DNA from: Gilvimarinus japonicus
Lineage (GTDB): Bacteria; Pseudomonadota; Gammaproteobacteria; Pseudomonadales; Cellvibrionaceae
Length of the DNA: 64,000 nucleotides
Assembly: GCF_042847215.1 (NCBI RefSeq)
Contig: NZ_AP031500.1
Location: 1 to 64,000, forward strand
Direction: 5' to 3'
Under the pieces are notes generated by a model. That model saw only the letters and a program-made list of their open reading frames with translations, did no database searches and was not told the DNA's origin. This document shows, piece by piece, positions 52,353 through 61,300 of this stretch. The translations under genes and the position numbers were made by a program. The stretch's first letter is position 1. Each line of letters starts with the position of its first letter.

Positions 52353-54254
52353 TTAATCATTAACGCTTGGGTCGTACATCCACAAGGTGTTGTTTTCTTG
52401 GAAACCGTCTTCACCGATAATCAGGCGGCCGTCGTCCAAGACAATGACGTTGTCAGGTTGTGATAAGGCGTTGACGTCGCAGCGCAGGGCACCATCCAGA
52501 GTAGAGCGGTAGGTAGAGCCCATAACAACCGGTTCGATACGGTTGGTACTGTAAGCGTCGGCACCGCTAAGAAGAGGCATGCGATATACACCGCCGCAAT
52601 CTTTTACGCGAGCTGACAGTTGAATATCGCCTTCGCCGTCAATCATGCCGTTGTCCATATCGGCAATGGCAAAGTAAACGTAGGCTTGCGATACGTCTTC
52701 ACCGGCTACTAAGTCGGTACCTTCAACGGCTTCTTGCGCGCGCTTTTGGTTAGTGTAGATACCTTCAAACTTGCGCCACTCGGCGGTGGCGCCTTTGGCG
52801 CGAGCGGCTTTGCGCGACTCTAAAAACGCGATGCGATCGTCCATCGCCATGCCGGCGGTGGTGCTGCCGCCGCCGTTGGCAACGCTTGGGAAGTTGGCAT
52901 CCCCGGCGGCCCAGGCCTCGGCATCGGCGTCGGTTAGGTAGTTACTTTGGCCTTCCACAAAATCGGCGGTGGTGATGCCGTCAAAGTCGGCAATCCAGCC
53001 GTCGATGGTGGCGTTGTCGCCGTGAGCCAGCTCCACCCACTGCACGTCAAAGCCTGTGGTGAGCGGCTCAAAGCTGCCGGAGTCTTGGGTGAGCTTGGCG
53101 CCGTATAACGTGCCCGAGGAGAGATCCGCAGCCGTGTCGGCAACAAATTTAAACAACACACCGTTGGTGTCATCTTGTGACAGATACACGGTTTTTTGAT
53201 CGGGCATCACGATGGAGTTTTCGTGTTCAAAACGACCCAAGGTGTAATGCTTAACAGGCTTGGGCTCAGCACTGGTGGGCTCGGTAATTTCCACGATGTA
53301 GTGATAGCGATACGTATTGGGGAAGCTTGAGGCGCCATCGGCATCGGTGGCAGTAGGGTCGATGTACATGGCCAGCGCGTCGCGGCTGGTTTGCAGGGAA
53401 GGGTCGTTCCACTCTTCGGTGCTGTCGCCTTGGTTGCCCCACTCCTCGGAGGTGAGCGGTGTACCCCAGGGTGAAACCGAGCCAAAACAGTTAGCGATGG
53501 TGCCGTAAATGCCAAAATCCAGCATCTGTACGTCGTTGCTGTCCACTGACCAGTAGCCGCTGCTGGCGTTTTTGTTGAGCTTTAAGCGGCTCATGCCGCC
53601 GGGGATCGATTCCCAGTTGGTAAACAAATAGCCTTGGTTTTCGCCGGTGGGCACAAAGCCGTTAAAGTCGGGGTCGTCGATAGAGGCGACTACGGTTGAC
53701 TTATCGGTGGCTAAAACGGTGCCTAAGCCCTCTGGCATGGCGCCGCCAAAGGTGTCCATGGTTTGCGCGATTACTTGGTATTCGCCGTAGGCCACCTGAA
53801 CGGTCTGACGCTCTTGCTCGGTATCGGGCACACCGACCGAAACTAAGTGTTTCGGCAGCTGATTGATATTAACGCCAGCTAGTACGCCTACGGTGCCATG
53901 GTTAAAGCTTTTGCCGTCACTGTCGGTCGCGCTGTTGGCGCTGTCTGGGTGTTGTACGTTAAAAAACAGATCGCCGTCTTCGGTGGCAAAAGCACCGGTG
54001 ACTTCGGCGCCAGCGGGCACGGTTGCTAGACGGGTTAGGCCGGGGGTCATCAGACTGGCGTTACCGCCGCCATTGCTGCCATTGCTTCCGTCTGAGCCAT
54101 CAGCACCGGCGGGGCCCTCTGGGCCTTGTGGGCCGGCCGGACCTTGTGCGCCGGCGGCACCATCACTGCCATCGTCGCCGTCACAAGCGGCCAAAGCCAT
54201 TACGCTAAGCATCGCCAGCGCGAGTTTTCCTTTACCGTTTAGCCGAAACGTCAT
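52353..54254 (-). CDS. PhoX-like (DUF839) lipoprotein with collagen-like N-terminal stalk
   Basis: A 633-residue predicted lipoprotein (lipobox LAAC, Cys24). Residues about 27-62 form a collagen-like Gly-X-Y stalk (GAAGAQGPAGPQGPEGPAG). The rest is a DUF839/PhoX-type beta-propeller: GRFEHENSIVMPDQKTVYLS, QPDNVIVLDDGRLIIGED. PhoX enzymes are Ca/Fe-dependent alkaline phosphatases that free phosphate from organic esters; those are usually Tat-exported, whereas this one is lipid-anchored. GGAG lies six to seven bases before the ATG at 54254. A five-unit Pho box array upstream strongly supports phosphate-starvation control by PhoB. Phosphatase activity is likely but not proved. Confidence 0.85.
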   Translation of the reverse strand: MTFRLNGKGKLALAMLSVMALAACDGDDGSDGAAGAQGPAGPQGPEGPAGADGSDGSNGSNGGGNASLMTPGLTRLATVPAGAEVTGAFATEDGDLFFNVQHPDSANSATDSDGKSFNHGTVGVLAGVNINQLPKHLVSVGVPDTEQERQTVQVAYGEYQVIAQTMDTFGGAMPEGLGTVLATDKSTVVASIDDPDFNGFVPTGENQGYLFTNWESIPGGMSRLKLNKNASSGYWSVDSNDVQMLDFGIYGTIANCFGSVSPWGTPLTSEEWGNQGDSTEEWNDPSLQTSRDALAMYIDPTATDADGASSFPNTYRYHYIVEITEPTSAEPKPVKHYTLGRFEHENSIVMPDQKTVYLSQDDTNGVLFKFVADTAADLSSGTLYGAKLTQDSGSFEPLTTGFDVQWVELAHGDNATIDGWIADFDGITTADFVEGQSNYLTDADAEAWAAGDANFPSVANGGGSTTAGMAMDDRIAFLESRKAARAKGATAEWRKFEGIYTNQKRAQEAVEGTDLVAGEDVSQAYVYFAIADMDNGMIDGEGDIQLSARVKDCGGVYRMPLLSGADAYSTNRIEPVVMGSTYRSTLDGALRCDVNALSQPDNVIVLDDGRLIIGEDGFQENNTLWMYDPSVND

Positions 54255-54316
54255 TGTGTTCTCCTCGATCAATAGTTATTAGCACGGTTGAAGTGCCAAC
54301 ACGTTAGAGAGGAAAA

Positions 54317-54367
54317 ATGACGTTAAATATCAGCTTTGATGACGTTTCTATGAAACTTTTGTAACAG
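54317..54367 (-). promoter_or_regulatory. Pho box array (five 7-bp units at 11-bp period) upstream of the PhoX-like gene
   Basis: Read on the minus strand the units are CTGTTAC, GTTTCAT, ACGTCAT, GCTGATA and ACGTCAT, each followed by a 4-bp A/T-rich spacer (AAAA, AGAA, CAAA, TTTA, TTTT). This is the PhoB-binding layout, in which CTGTCAT repeats recur every 11 bp. Five units would bind several PhoB molecules. It ends 63 bp before the ATG. Confidence 0.85.
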
Positions 54368-54390
54368 CTTTGCTTTTGGCGGGAGCTTCG

Positions 54391-54415
54391 CCGCCACAGC
54401 TGGGTGCTGTGGCGG
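54391..54415 (-). terminator. Stem-loop after hpf
   Basis: A perfect 10-bp stem (CCGCCACAGC / GCTGTGGCGG) with a 5-nt loop lies nine bases past the hpf stop. It has no T-run but isolates hpf from the Pho box region. Confidence 0.7.
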
Positions 54416-54423
54416 TGGTCACA

Positions 54424-54762
54424 TTAAGAGGCTTGATCGACAGGCTCTTCTTCCGTTAGTTGCGGTTTTTCGTGACGGTTAGATTTAACCGAGCCCTTGC
54501 GGTGGGCGAGGGCGGCCTCAAGCTTTTTGGCGGCTTGAGCGATGGCGGCGTACATATCGTGGTTGGCGGCTTGTACCGCAACCGCCGCGCCTAAATACTG
54601 GGTGGTGGCCTCGACACTTTGGGAGGCGCGCTCGACCGTTAAGGTCACAGAGAGCGATTCTAGCTGGGGGAAATGCGAGTTAACTTTACCAAACTTGGTG
54701 TTTACTGCTTCACGAATAGCGTCGGTGATATCGACATGGTGACCGGAAAGTTGGATTTGCAT
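54424..54762 (-). CDS. hpf: Ribosome hibernation promoting factor (HPF/RaiA family)
   Basis: A 112-residue protein binding the 30S decoding area to inactivate ribosomes in stationary phase. The beta-alpha-beta-beta-beta-alpha fold is visible (MQIQLSGHHVDITDAIREAV, MYAAIAQAAKKLEAALAHRKG). It is the short form with a 15-20-residue tail; the long C-terminal dimerisation domain is absent. The start at 54762 is supported by AAGGA; upstream codons lack family similarity. It is not next to rpoN as in many relatives. Confidence 0.9.
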   Translation of the reverse strand: MQIQLSGHHVDITDAIREAVNTKFGKVNSHFPQLESLSVTLTVERASQSVEATTQYLGAAVAVQAANHDMYAAIAQAAKKLEAALAHRKGSVKSNRHEKPQLTEEEPVDQAS

Positions 54763-54936
54763 ACACTGGATTCCTTGTACCATTAAGAAAAGTACCACTA
54801 AAAAGTACTACTTGATGGAGGCGAGACATTTTCGTCGGCCTCTTGTTAAACATGCGCCTGAAAACGGTAAAATTCAAGCGCGAATCGCATAAAATTTTCA
54901 TCAACACCAAACAGCACACAAGGCGGGATTAACGTT

Positions 54937-55359
54937 ATGTGGCAACAAACTAAATTTAGTCTTACCCCGCGCGCACGAGGGTTTCATTTGATCACCGACG
55001 AGGTCGAGCGCCAGTTGCCGGATATTAGCCAGTTAAAGTGCGGTTTGCTGCACCTGTTTATTCAGCATACCTCGGCCAGCCTAAGCATTAATGAAAACGC
55101 CGACCCGACGGTGCGCATTGACCTTGAAAGCCACTTTAATGAGTTTGTACCCGAGCGCGCGCCCTATTATCGCCACGACTATGAAGGTGATGATGATATG
55201 CCGGCGCACATTAAAAGCAGTATTTTAGGGGTGAGTGTCAGCGTGCCGATTAGCGATGGCCGCTTGAATCTGGGGGTGTGGCAGGGGATTTATCTGTGTG
55301 AGCACCGCAACCGCGCCGGTGCGCGTCAGCTGGTCGCGACCGTACAGGGAAGTGAGTAA
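54937..55359 (+). CDS. yjbQ: YjbQ-family protein (UPF0047)
   Basis: A 140-residue protein of the YjbQ/UPF0047 family, members of which have thiamine-phosphate-synthase-like activity in vitro; the physiological role is unsettled. The blocks GLLHLFIQHTSASLSINENA and LGVWQGIYLCEHRN are diagnostic. It is divergent from hpf across 174 bp. The start is the first ATG and gives a full-length family member. Confidence 0.92.
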   Translation: MWQQTKFSLTPRARGFHLITDEVERQLPDISQLKCGLLHLFIQHTSASLSINENADPTVRIDLESHFNEFVPERAPYYRHDYEGDDDMPAHIKSSILGVSVSVPISDGRLNLGVWQGIYLCEHRNRAGARQLVATVQGSE

Positions 55360-55432
55360 TCACTATTGCTCTGGCAGCCAAAAGGCAGCAGCTTTTTACC
55401 CATGACTGCGGTAACATTGGCGCGGGTTGGCG

Positions 55433-55464
55433 ACGTTTGTTGTCAGCCGTGATAATAACAACGT
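55433..55464. promoter_or_regulatory. Imperfect inverted repeat upstream of the GntR-type gene
   Basis: ACGTTTGTTGT and ACAACGT lie about 14 bp apart in a loosely palindromic arrangement ending ten bases before the regulator start. It could be an autoregulatory operator of the GntR/FadR type, but the match is imperfect. Confidence 0.3.
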
Positions 55465-55473
55465 GGATGGTCT

Positions 55474-56217
55474 ATGAATAATTTTGATGGCAACCGCAAC
55501 CTGACGCATCAAGTGGCTTATGAGCTGGGTACTGCGATCGTGCAAGGTAAGTATCGGGTTGGGGATGCATTCCCGACCGAGGCTGAAATGTGCACCCAGT
55601 ACGACATTAGCCGCAGCGTGATCCGCGAGGCGGTGAAGATGCTGACGGCTAAGGGGCTAATCTCGTCGCGCCCGCGTCAGGGGATTCGCGTGTTGCCGTC
55701 CACCCAGTGGAATATTTTTGATACCGACGTCTTGAGCTGGACCTTGAGTGGCCGGCCCTCGCTGGGTTTGTTGCTCGAGTTTACCGAATTGCGCAGCGGT
55801 ATAGAGCCCGAGGCCTCGGCGTTGGCGGCCCGCCGCCAAAACCGCGAGGCGATTGCGGGTATCGAAGAGGCGTTGGCTCGCTTAAAGCTCGCTGACATTG
55901 GTGAAGACGATCCGCTAGAGGCCGACATCGCCTTTCACACGGCCATTTTAATGGCCAGTAACAATCGTTTTTACATTCAACTCAGAAGTTTTATTCAAGC
56001 GGCTTTACGTGTCAGTATTGCCTGTACCAACCAAATTAAAGGCGTCAAAGCGGGCAGCTATGATGACCATAAGCGGGTTTACGATGCCATTGACCGCGGT
56101 GACGCGCCGGCGGCTCAGGCGCATATGAGCGCCTTGTTGGGCGAGGCGTTAGAGCTGATTCAGGCATCCATCGGGGCGCGCACGAGCACCGATGGCCAAT
56201 TGCCATCGCTGGGTTGA
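55474..56217 (+). CDS. GntR family regulator, FadR subfamily
   Basis: A 247-residue DNA-binding regulator. The N-terminal winged helix-turn-helix (about 10-75) has GDAFPTEAEMCTQYDISRSVIREAV, quoted only in part here as RSVIREAV, and the C-terminal FCD helical bundle (about 95-235) has the effector/metal pattern (FTELRSGIEPEASALAA, HTAILMASNN). It precedes an SDR gene and an SMP-30 gene, so its ligand is probably a sugar or sugar acid of the oxidative pathway they form. Confidence 0.9.
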   Translation: MNNFDGNRNLTHQVAYELGTAIVQGKYRVGDAFPTEAEMCTQYDISRSVIREAVKMLTAKGLISSRPRQGIRVLPSTQWNIFDTDVLSWTLSGRPSLGLLLEFTELRSGIEPEASALAARRQNREAIAGIEEALARLKLADIGEDDPLEADIAFHTAILMASNNRFYIQLRSFIQAALRVSIACTNQIKGVKAGSYDDHKRVYDAIDRGDAPAAQAHMSALLGEALELIQASIGARTSTDGQLPSLG

Positions 56218-56359
56218 TGCTGCGCTGCGAGCAGCGGCCGGCTGTTTGCACAGAGGTACCGACCGTGAGTTCAATCGCGCAGACGCAGCATTTTGGGGCG
56301 CAAAACGATATACTTTGCACCGTTTCGGATAAATCCGCACAAGGTGTTCGAGGTAGACC

Positions 56360-57136
56360 ATGACACAACCCACTGAGCGAACGCTCTATCCCAGCCTGCA
56401 CGGTAAGCGGGTATTTATTACCGGCGGGGCCACAGGCATTGGCGCCTGTATGGTTGAGGCGTTCTTGTATCAGGGCGCTAAGGTGGGGTTTGTGGATATT
56501 GCCGCCGATGAGGGCGCTAAGCTGTGCGATGAGCTAGCGGCCACTTACGCTGACGCTTTGAGTTTTATCGCTTGCGATGTCACCGATGTTGCGGCGCTGC
56601 GCGCCAGCATCGCCGAGCTGAGCCAGCAGCTCGGCAGCTTTAATGTGCTGATCAACAATGTCGCCAATGACAAACGCTGTGATCCTCGCTCGCTGGAAGA
56701 CGCCAGTTGGCATAGCTCACTGGCTGTTAACCTGGATGCTGCGTTTTTTACCACGCGCGCGATTGCCCCCGCAATGGCCGAGACGGGCGGTGGCTCGATT
56801 ATTAACTTCAGCTCTATTAACGCACTTTATGGCCCCGCCGAGATGCCCAGTTATGTAACGGCCAAAGCCGGGCTGCTGGGGTTAACGCGCGCGCTGGCGT
56901 CAGATTTTGCCCGCGATAATATCCGCGTTAATGCGTTGGTGCCGGGCTGGGTGGTGACCGATAAACAACTGGAAAAATGGCTCACCCCCGAGGTGGAGGC
57001 AAAGTGGATGGAAAACGTTCGCTTGCAACGCCGCTTAAAGCCGGCGGACGTCGCCAATATGGCGTTGTTTTTAGCCTCAGACGATGCCTCTATGATTACC
57101 GGGCAGCAGTTTGTCGTCGACGGCGGCCGCCTGTAA
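56360..57136 (+). CDS. SDR-family aldose 1-dehydrogenase candidate
   Basis: A 258-residue classical short-chain dehydrogenase/reductase: NAD(P)-binding VFITGGATGIGACM, the catalytic Ser in INFSSINA and YxxxK (YVTAKAG). The N- and C-termini (YPSLHGKRVFITGG, LEKWLTPE, DDASMITGQQFVVDGG) resemble Caulobacter xylose dehydrogenase XylB-type enzymes, so an aldose (pentose or galactose) is the likely substrate. Together with the next gene it would make an aldonate via a lactone. Substrate identity is inferred. Confidence 0.85.
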   Translation: MTQPTERTLYPSLHGKRVFITGGATGIGACMVEAFLYQGAKVGFVDIAADEGAKLCDELAATYADALSFIACDVTDVAALRASIAELSQQLGSFNVLINNVANDKRCDPRSLEDASWHSSLAVNLDAAFFTTRAIAPAMAETGGGSIINFSSINALYGPAEMPSYVTAKAGLLGLTRALASDFARDNIRVNALVPGWVVTDKQLEKWLTPEVEAKWMENVRLQRRLKPADVANMALFLASDDASMITGQQFVVDGGRL

Positions 57137-57227
57137 CGTCAATCAGCGATGCTACATACGGCGAGGCCATCAACGACTTACCCGATTATGTCCCCAGCGC
57201 AGGGGTTAACCTCTAGGGCGGCACGCT

Positions 57228-58103
57228 ATGCGCCTTGTTGACGAGCTGCACGTTGGCTGCGAGCTGGGCGAGGGGGTGCTTTGGCATCCGGGGCAGCAAA
57301 GCATCTGGTGGACGGATATCTTAGGCTGCAGGCTTTACTGCTATACCCCTGAGCGCAATAGCCTGCGCGAATTTACCCCGCCGGAGCGCTTGAGCGCATT
57401 TGGCTTTACCTCAGACCCCAACCGTTTGATTGTTAGCTTTGCCTCGGGCATTGCCGATTACTGGCCCGCGCAGGGGCGTGTCGGCTGGCTGGCGAGACCC
57501 GAGCTCGGGCTGCCGGGACAGCGTTTTAACGATGGGCGGGTCGATCCGGCAGGCCGCTTTTGGGGCGGTACGATGAACGAGCAGCAACCGCAGACACCCA
57601 GCTCGGCGCTGTATAGTTACCGCGATGGTTGCCGCACGGCGCTGACCGGTCTGCGTATATCAAACGGTTTGTGTTGGAGCCCCGATGGCCGCACGGCCTA
57701 TCACGCCGACTCGCCCACTCGGCGTATCACAGCCTATGACTTTTCGGCCGATGGTGATTTGCGCAATCCGCGACTGTTTACCCAAACCCCCGAAGGTGCT
57801 TACCCAGATGGCGCTTGTACGGATGCCGCGGGCAACCTTTGGAGCGCTCACTGGGGGGCGGGCCAGGTCGTGTGTTACAGCCCCCAAGGCGATCGGCTGC
57901 AAACGCTTGAGCTGCCGGTATCGCAACCGACGTGCGTGGCGTTTGGCGGGCCTGATTACCGCGATTTATACGTAACCAGCGCCTGGGAGGGAATGACGGA
58001 GGCCCAGCGTGGGGCTGAGCCGCGCGCCGGCAACCTGTTTGTCTATCGCGGCTTGGGGCAGGGCAGAGCTTGCGACTTTTACCGGCCAAACCTGTCGCCT
58101 TGA
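57228..58103 (+). CDS. SMP-30/gluconolactonase-like sugar lactonase
   Basis: A 291-residue six-bladed beta-propeller of the SMP-30/regucalcin family. Metal-ligand positions are visible: Glu in LGEGVLWH, Asn in QRFNDGRVDPAGRFWGGTMN, Asn in RISNGLCWSPDGRTAYHAD with the Asp that follows. It should open the aldonolactone made by the SDR enzyme. No dehydratase or aldolase gene follows, so the downstream steps of an oxidative pentose/hexose route must be elsewhere. Confidence 0.9.
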   Translation: MRLVDELHVGCELGEGVLWHPGQQSIWWTDILGCRLYCYTPERNSLREFTPPERLSAFGFTSDPNRLIVSFASGIADYWPAQGRVGWLARPELGLPGQRFNDGRVDPAGRFWGGTMNEQQPQTPSSALYSYRDGCRTALTGLRISNGLCWSPDGRTAYHADSPTRRITAYDFSADGDLRNPRLFTQTPEGAYPDGACTDAAGNLWSAHWGAGQVVCYSPQGDRLQTLELPVSQPTCVAFGGPDYRDLYVTSAWEGMTEAQRGAEPRAGNLFVYRGLGQGRACDFYRPNLSP

Positions 58104-58209
58104 CGACATATCTCTTGTGTCATAACCCGGACTCTGTCATTGTTTTGGGCCCGATTGTCGGGCGTGGGACAAGGATTGTCGCTTTGATAAAAACAAAACA
58201 ATACGATCT

Positions 58210-60615
58210 ATGACCATCGACCTATTTCAACGTCTGTCTTATAAGTTGGCGCGCACCAGTTTTGTTGTGGTCGTGGTGCTAGGCGTATTAGTGGCAAGCT
58301 TGCAGGTTTATCTCGATTTTCGCAGTCATTACCAAGAAATTCGTGAAGGTGTTGAGGAGATCAGCCGGGTAAGTCGCTCAGCGGCGCAACGGGCGGTATT
58401 TTTACTGGATGAACGCCTCGCCGAGCAGGTGGTGGACGGCCTTAGCGAATATCGGTTTCTTAATCATATTGCGATTTTTGACGATCAGGATCAGCTGATG
58501 GCGGAGTATCGCCAGCCGGTTAAGGTCAGCCAAACCCTGTGGCTAACAAAGCTGTTGGTGGGTGAGTCGGAAGCGTTTGAGTATATGTTGCAGTCCAGCC
58601 CCGATGCGCCAACGGGCACTCTGCGCTTAGAGCTGAATAAAGATAGAGCCTTAAGCCCGTTTTATCAGCGAGCCTGGCGAGTGTTACTTACCGGCACCGC
58701 GCGCAATATCGGCATTGCTCTGGTGTTGGTGTTGGTTTATCACTTCTTGTTAACCCGGCCGCTGGTGAATTTGGCATCGCGCTTTGCCGCACTCGACCAC
58801 AGTAAAGTCCCTGTCAATGCTATTCCCCATTTGCGCCAGCACGAGCAAGACGAGCTCGGTTATATTGTTAATTCAGCCAATCGATTGCTGAAAAACTTTA
58901 ACCAAAAACATATCGAGTTACAGCACCAAAAGCAGCAGTTAAGTTTGATTTTAGATGCCAGCCCCAACCAGGTGTTTGCGGTTAATGGCGATGGTGAATT
59001 GCTGTTTTATAACCAAGCCTTTAAGCGTTACTTTAGCGATAATACAACAAACAATTACTTTGCCATGCTGACCAAAATGGGAATCAAAGAGTCCGGTCAG
59101 TTAAAGTCTCTCATTGTGCGTGTGTGTCGCAAACAGTCGCCGCTGTTTAATCGGCAGCAACATTTCTCGGGAATACGCAACGAAAGCCACACCATGCAAA
59201 TGTCATTGGTGCCGTTTGTTTCCGATCATATTATTTATGTCATTGTGGTGCTGGCCGATATCACGGAACTGGTCGAGGCTGAGCAGCGCGTCGAATACCT
59301 CGCGTATCGCGATACGTTAACCGGGCTGGCAAATCGCAACAAAATCTTAGAGCAACTGCAAGAAGACCTACACAAATGCAAAGCAGGCAATCGCTACGGC
59401 GCGGTATTATTGATTGATTTAAATGATTTTAAGCGCATTAACGATACGATGGGTCACTCTCTGGGTGATGAGCTGCTGCTGCATTTGTCTCAGCGTATGG
59501 CGATGCGCGTACATGAGCCGGAAACACTCGCGCGACTTGGTGGCGATGAATTTATTCTAAGTATGCCCGATATCTCCGACGACCTTGAAGAGACGCGAGC
59601 GCGAGCGGAATATGTCGCTAGCCGGTTTTTAGAAACCATCAGCCAGCCGGTTACTCTGGGTAATCAAGATTTTTCGGTGAATGCCACTGTTGGCATTGCG
59701 CTTTATCCACTCGATGGTGTGTCGGTCGAGTTGTTATTATCTCAGGCCGATACCGCACTAAATGAAGCCAAGCGCAGCGCTGTTAATAACTGCCAGGTGT
59801 TTGAGCCGCAAATGGCCGAAGAGGTAAATCGCCTGCTGCAGTTAGAGTCGGATATCCGATCGTCATTTCAAGATCATCAATTTATATTTTACTTGCAACC
59901 ACTGATCGATTTACACACCCGCTCTCTGGTGGGGGCAGAGGCCCTGATTCGCTGGGAGCACCCGTTGCGCGGCCAGGTACAGCCGGCGGAGTTTATTAGC
60001 TTTTTAGAAAACTCCGATATGATCAATCCGGTGGGTTTGCAGCTGTTGGATGATGTGTGTCAGTTTATCCGTTATCACAAAGAAGCCGGCCGCTTCCCCG
60101 TGGAGCTTAGGGTGGCGGTGAATATCAGCGAGCGGCAACTTTATGATGCCGACTTTGTCGGTAAATGTTTGTCGGTACTGCGTAAATATAAATTGCCGGG
60201 CAGCTGCCTGGAGTTTGAAATTACCGAAGGTGCCGCGCTGCACAACCTCGATGAAGTCGTCGATAAAATGCGCAAGCTGCAAAACGAAGGTATTACGTTT
60301 GCTTTGGATGATTTTGGTACCGGTTATAGTTCGCTGAGTTATCTTAAACGTTTGCCGGTTAATAAAATCAAAATCGATAAATCCTTTATTGACGATATCA
60401 CCATCGATCCGCAAGATGCGGCGATGGTGGCCTCAATTATCGCTATTGCGCAAAATATGAATCTGATTATTGTTGCCGAAGGCGTCGAGACGGATGCTCA
60501 GGCGCAGTGGCTGAGCCAATACGACGGCATACTGATTCAAGGCTATTTGTTTGATCGCCCACTATCGCCCGATATATTTGCCCAAAACTATTTACCTGAG
60601 CTTCCCGGTTTTTAA
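58210..60615 (+). CDS. PAS-GGDEF-EAL c-di-GMP turnover protein
   Basis: An 801-residue inner-membrane protein: helix (about 15-38), periplasmic sensor (about 40-155), helix (about 160-180), a HAMP-like linker, a PAS domain (about 240-365), GGDEF (signature GGDEF at about 444-448, likely active) and EAL (AEALIRWEHPLRG, DDFGTGYSSLSYL, VAEGVETD). Both enzyme motifs are intact, so it could make or break c-di-GMP. It follows the sugar-lactonase gene but shares no obvious operon and lacks a clear Shine-Dalgarno. Confidence 0.92.
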   Translation: MTIDLFQRLSYKLARTSFVVVVVLGVLVASLQVYLDFRSHYQEIREGVEEISRVSRSAAQRAVFLLDERLAEQVVDGLSEYRFLNHIAIFDDQDQLMAEYRQPVKVSQTLWLTKLLVGESEAFEYMLQSSPDAPTGTLRLELNKDRALSPFYQRAWRVLLTGTARNIGIALVLVLVYHFLLTRPLVNLASRFAALDHSKVPVNAIPHLRQHEQDELGYIVNSANRLLKNFNQKHIELQHQKQQLSLILDASPNQVFAVNGDGELLFYNQAFKRYFSDNTTNNYFAMLTKMGIKESGQLKSLIVRVCRKQSPLFNRQQHFSGIRNESHTMQMSLVPFVSDHIIYVIVVLADITELVEAEQRVEYLAYRDTLTGLANRNKILEQLQEDLHKCKAGNRYGAVLLIDLNDFKRINDTMGHSLGDELLLHLSQRMAMRVHEPETLARLGGDEFILSMPDISDDLEETRARAEYVASRFLETISQPVTLGNQDFSVNATVGIALYPLDGVSVELLLSQADTALNEAKRSAVNNCQVFEPQMAEEVNRLLQLESDIRSSFQDHQFIFYLQPLIDLHTRSLVGAEALIRWEHPLRGQVQPAEFISFLENSDMINPVGLQLLDDVCQFIRYHKEAGRFPVELRVAVNISERQLYDADFVGKCLSVLRKYKLPGSCLEFEITEGAALHNLDEVVDKMRKLQNEGITFALDDFGTGYSSLSYLKRLPVNKIKIDKSFIDDITIDPQDAAMVASIIAIAQNMNLIIVAEGVETDAQAQWLSQYDGILIQGYLFDRPLSPDIFAQNYLPELPGF

Positions 60616-60625
60616 GTATCAGTTT

Positions 60626-61300
60626 TTACGCGCTCAACTGCTCTGCCACGGTCACTGAGAGTTCGCAAAAATCATCCAGTGTGGCCACTAGCTGATCACC
60701 GGGTTGTACCGGCCCCACGCCGGCCGGTGTGCCGGTAAACAGCAGGTCGCCCGGTGCGAGTGTGATGTAGCGCGAGAGCTCAGAGATTAACTCGGGCACG
60801 GACCAAATCATGTCGCGCCAGATGCCCTGTTGTACGATAGTCCCGTTGCGCGTTAGGGTGAGGCGGTCGGTCGCCTCTAAATTGCGGTAGCGGCCCAGCT
60901 GCAAGGCTGAGCAAGGCGCCGAGCCGTCAAAGCCTTTGGCCAGCTCCCACGGTCGTCCCTCGGCTTTTGCCTCGCGCTGAATATCGCGGCAAGTCATATC
61001 CAGCCCCACGGCAAAACCGCTCACCGCCTCGCGCGCCTGTTGTTCGTTGGCGCCTTGCAGTGTTTGATCGATAGCGATCACCAGCTCTAACTCGTGGTGA
61101 ACCTCTTTGCTAAACCACGGGCAGGTAAATACCTCGCCGTGGGCTAACAGGGCCGTGGCCGGTTTAAAAAAGAAAAACGGTGTCGCGCGCTCAGGGTTGT
61201 GGCCCATTTCGCGAGCGTGCTCGCGATAGTTGCGACCGATGCAAATAATGCGGGTAACCGGCCAAGGTGTGTCGCGATCGGCGATGGCTAGCTCAGTCAT
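60626..61300 (-). CDS. Fumarylacetoacetate hydrolase-family protein (YcgM-like)
   Basis: A 224-residue FAH-fold enzyme with IICIGRNYREHAREMG, the metal-ligand motif HHELELVIAI (E-X-E) and DMTCRDIQ, and LFTGTPAGVGPVQPGD. Relatives are acylpyruvate hydrolases or oxaloacetate decarboxylases. It overlaps the upstream gamma-carbonic anhydrase gene by eight bases and is probably co-transcribed with it. Confidence 0.87.
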   Translation of the reverse strand: MTELAIADRDTPWPVTRIICIGRNYREHAREMGHNPERATPFFFFKPATALLAHGEVFTCPWFSKEVHHELELVIAIDQTLQGANEQQAREAVSGFAVGLDMTCRDIQREAKAEGRPWELAKGFDGSAPCSALQLGRYRNLEATDRLTLTRNGTIVQQGIWRDMIWSVPELISELSRYITLAPGDLLFTGTPAGVGPVQPGDQLVATLDDFCELSVTVAEQLSA

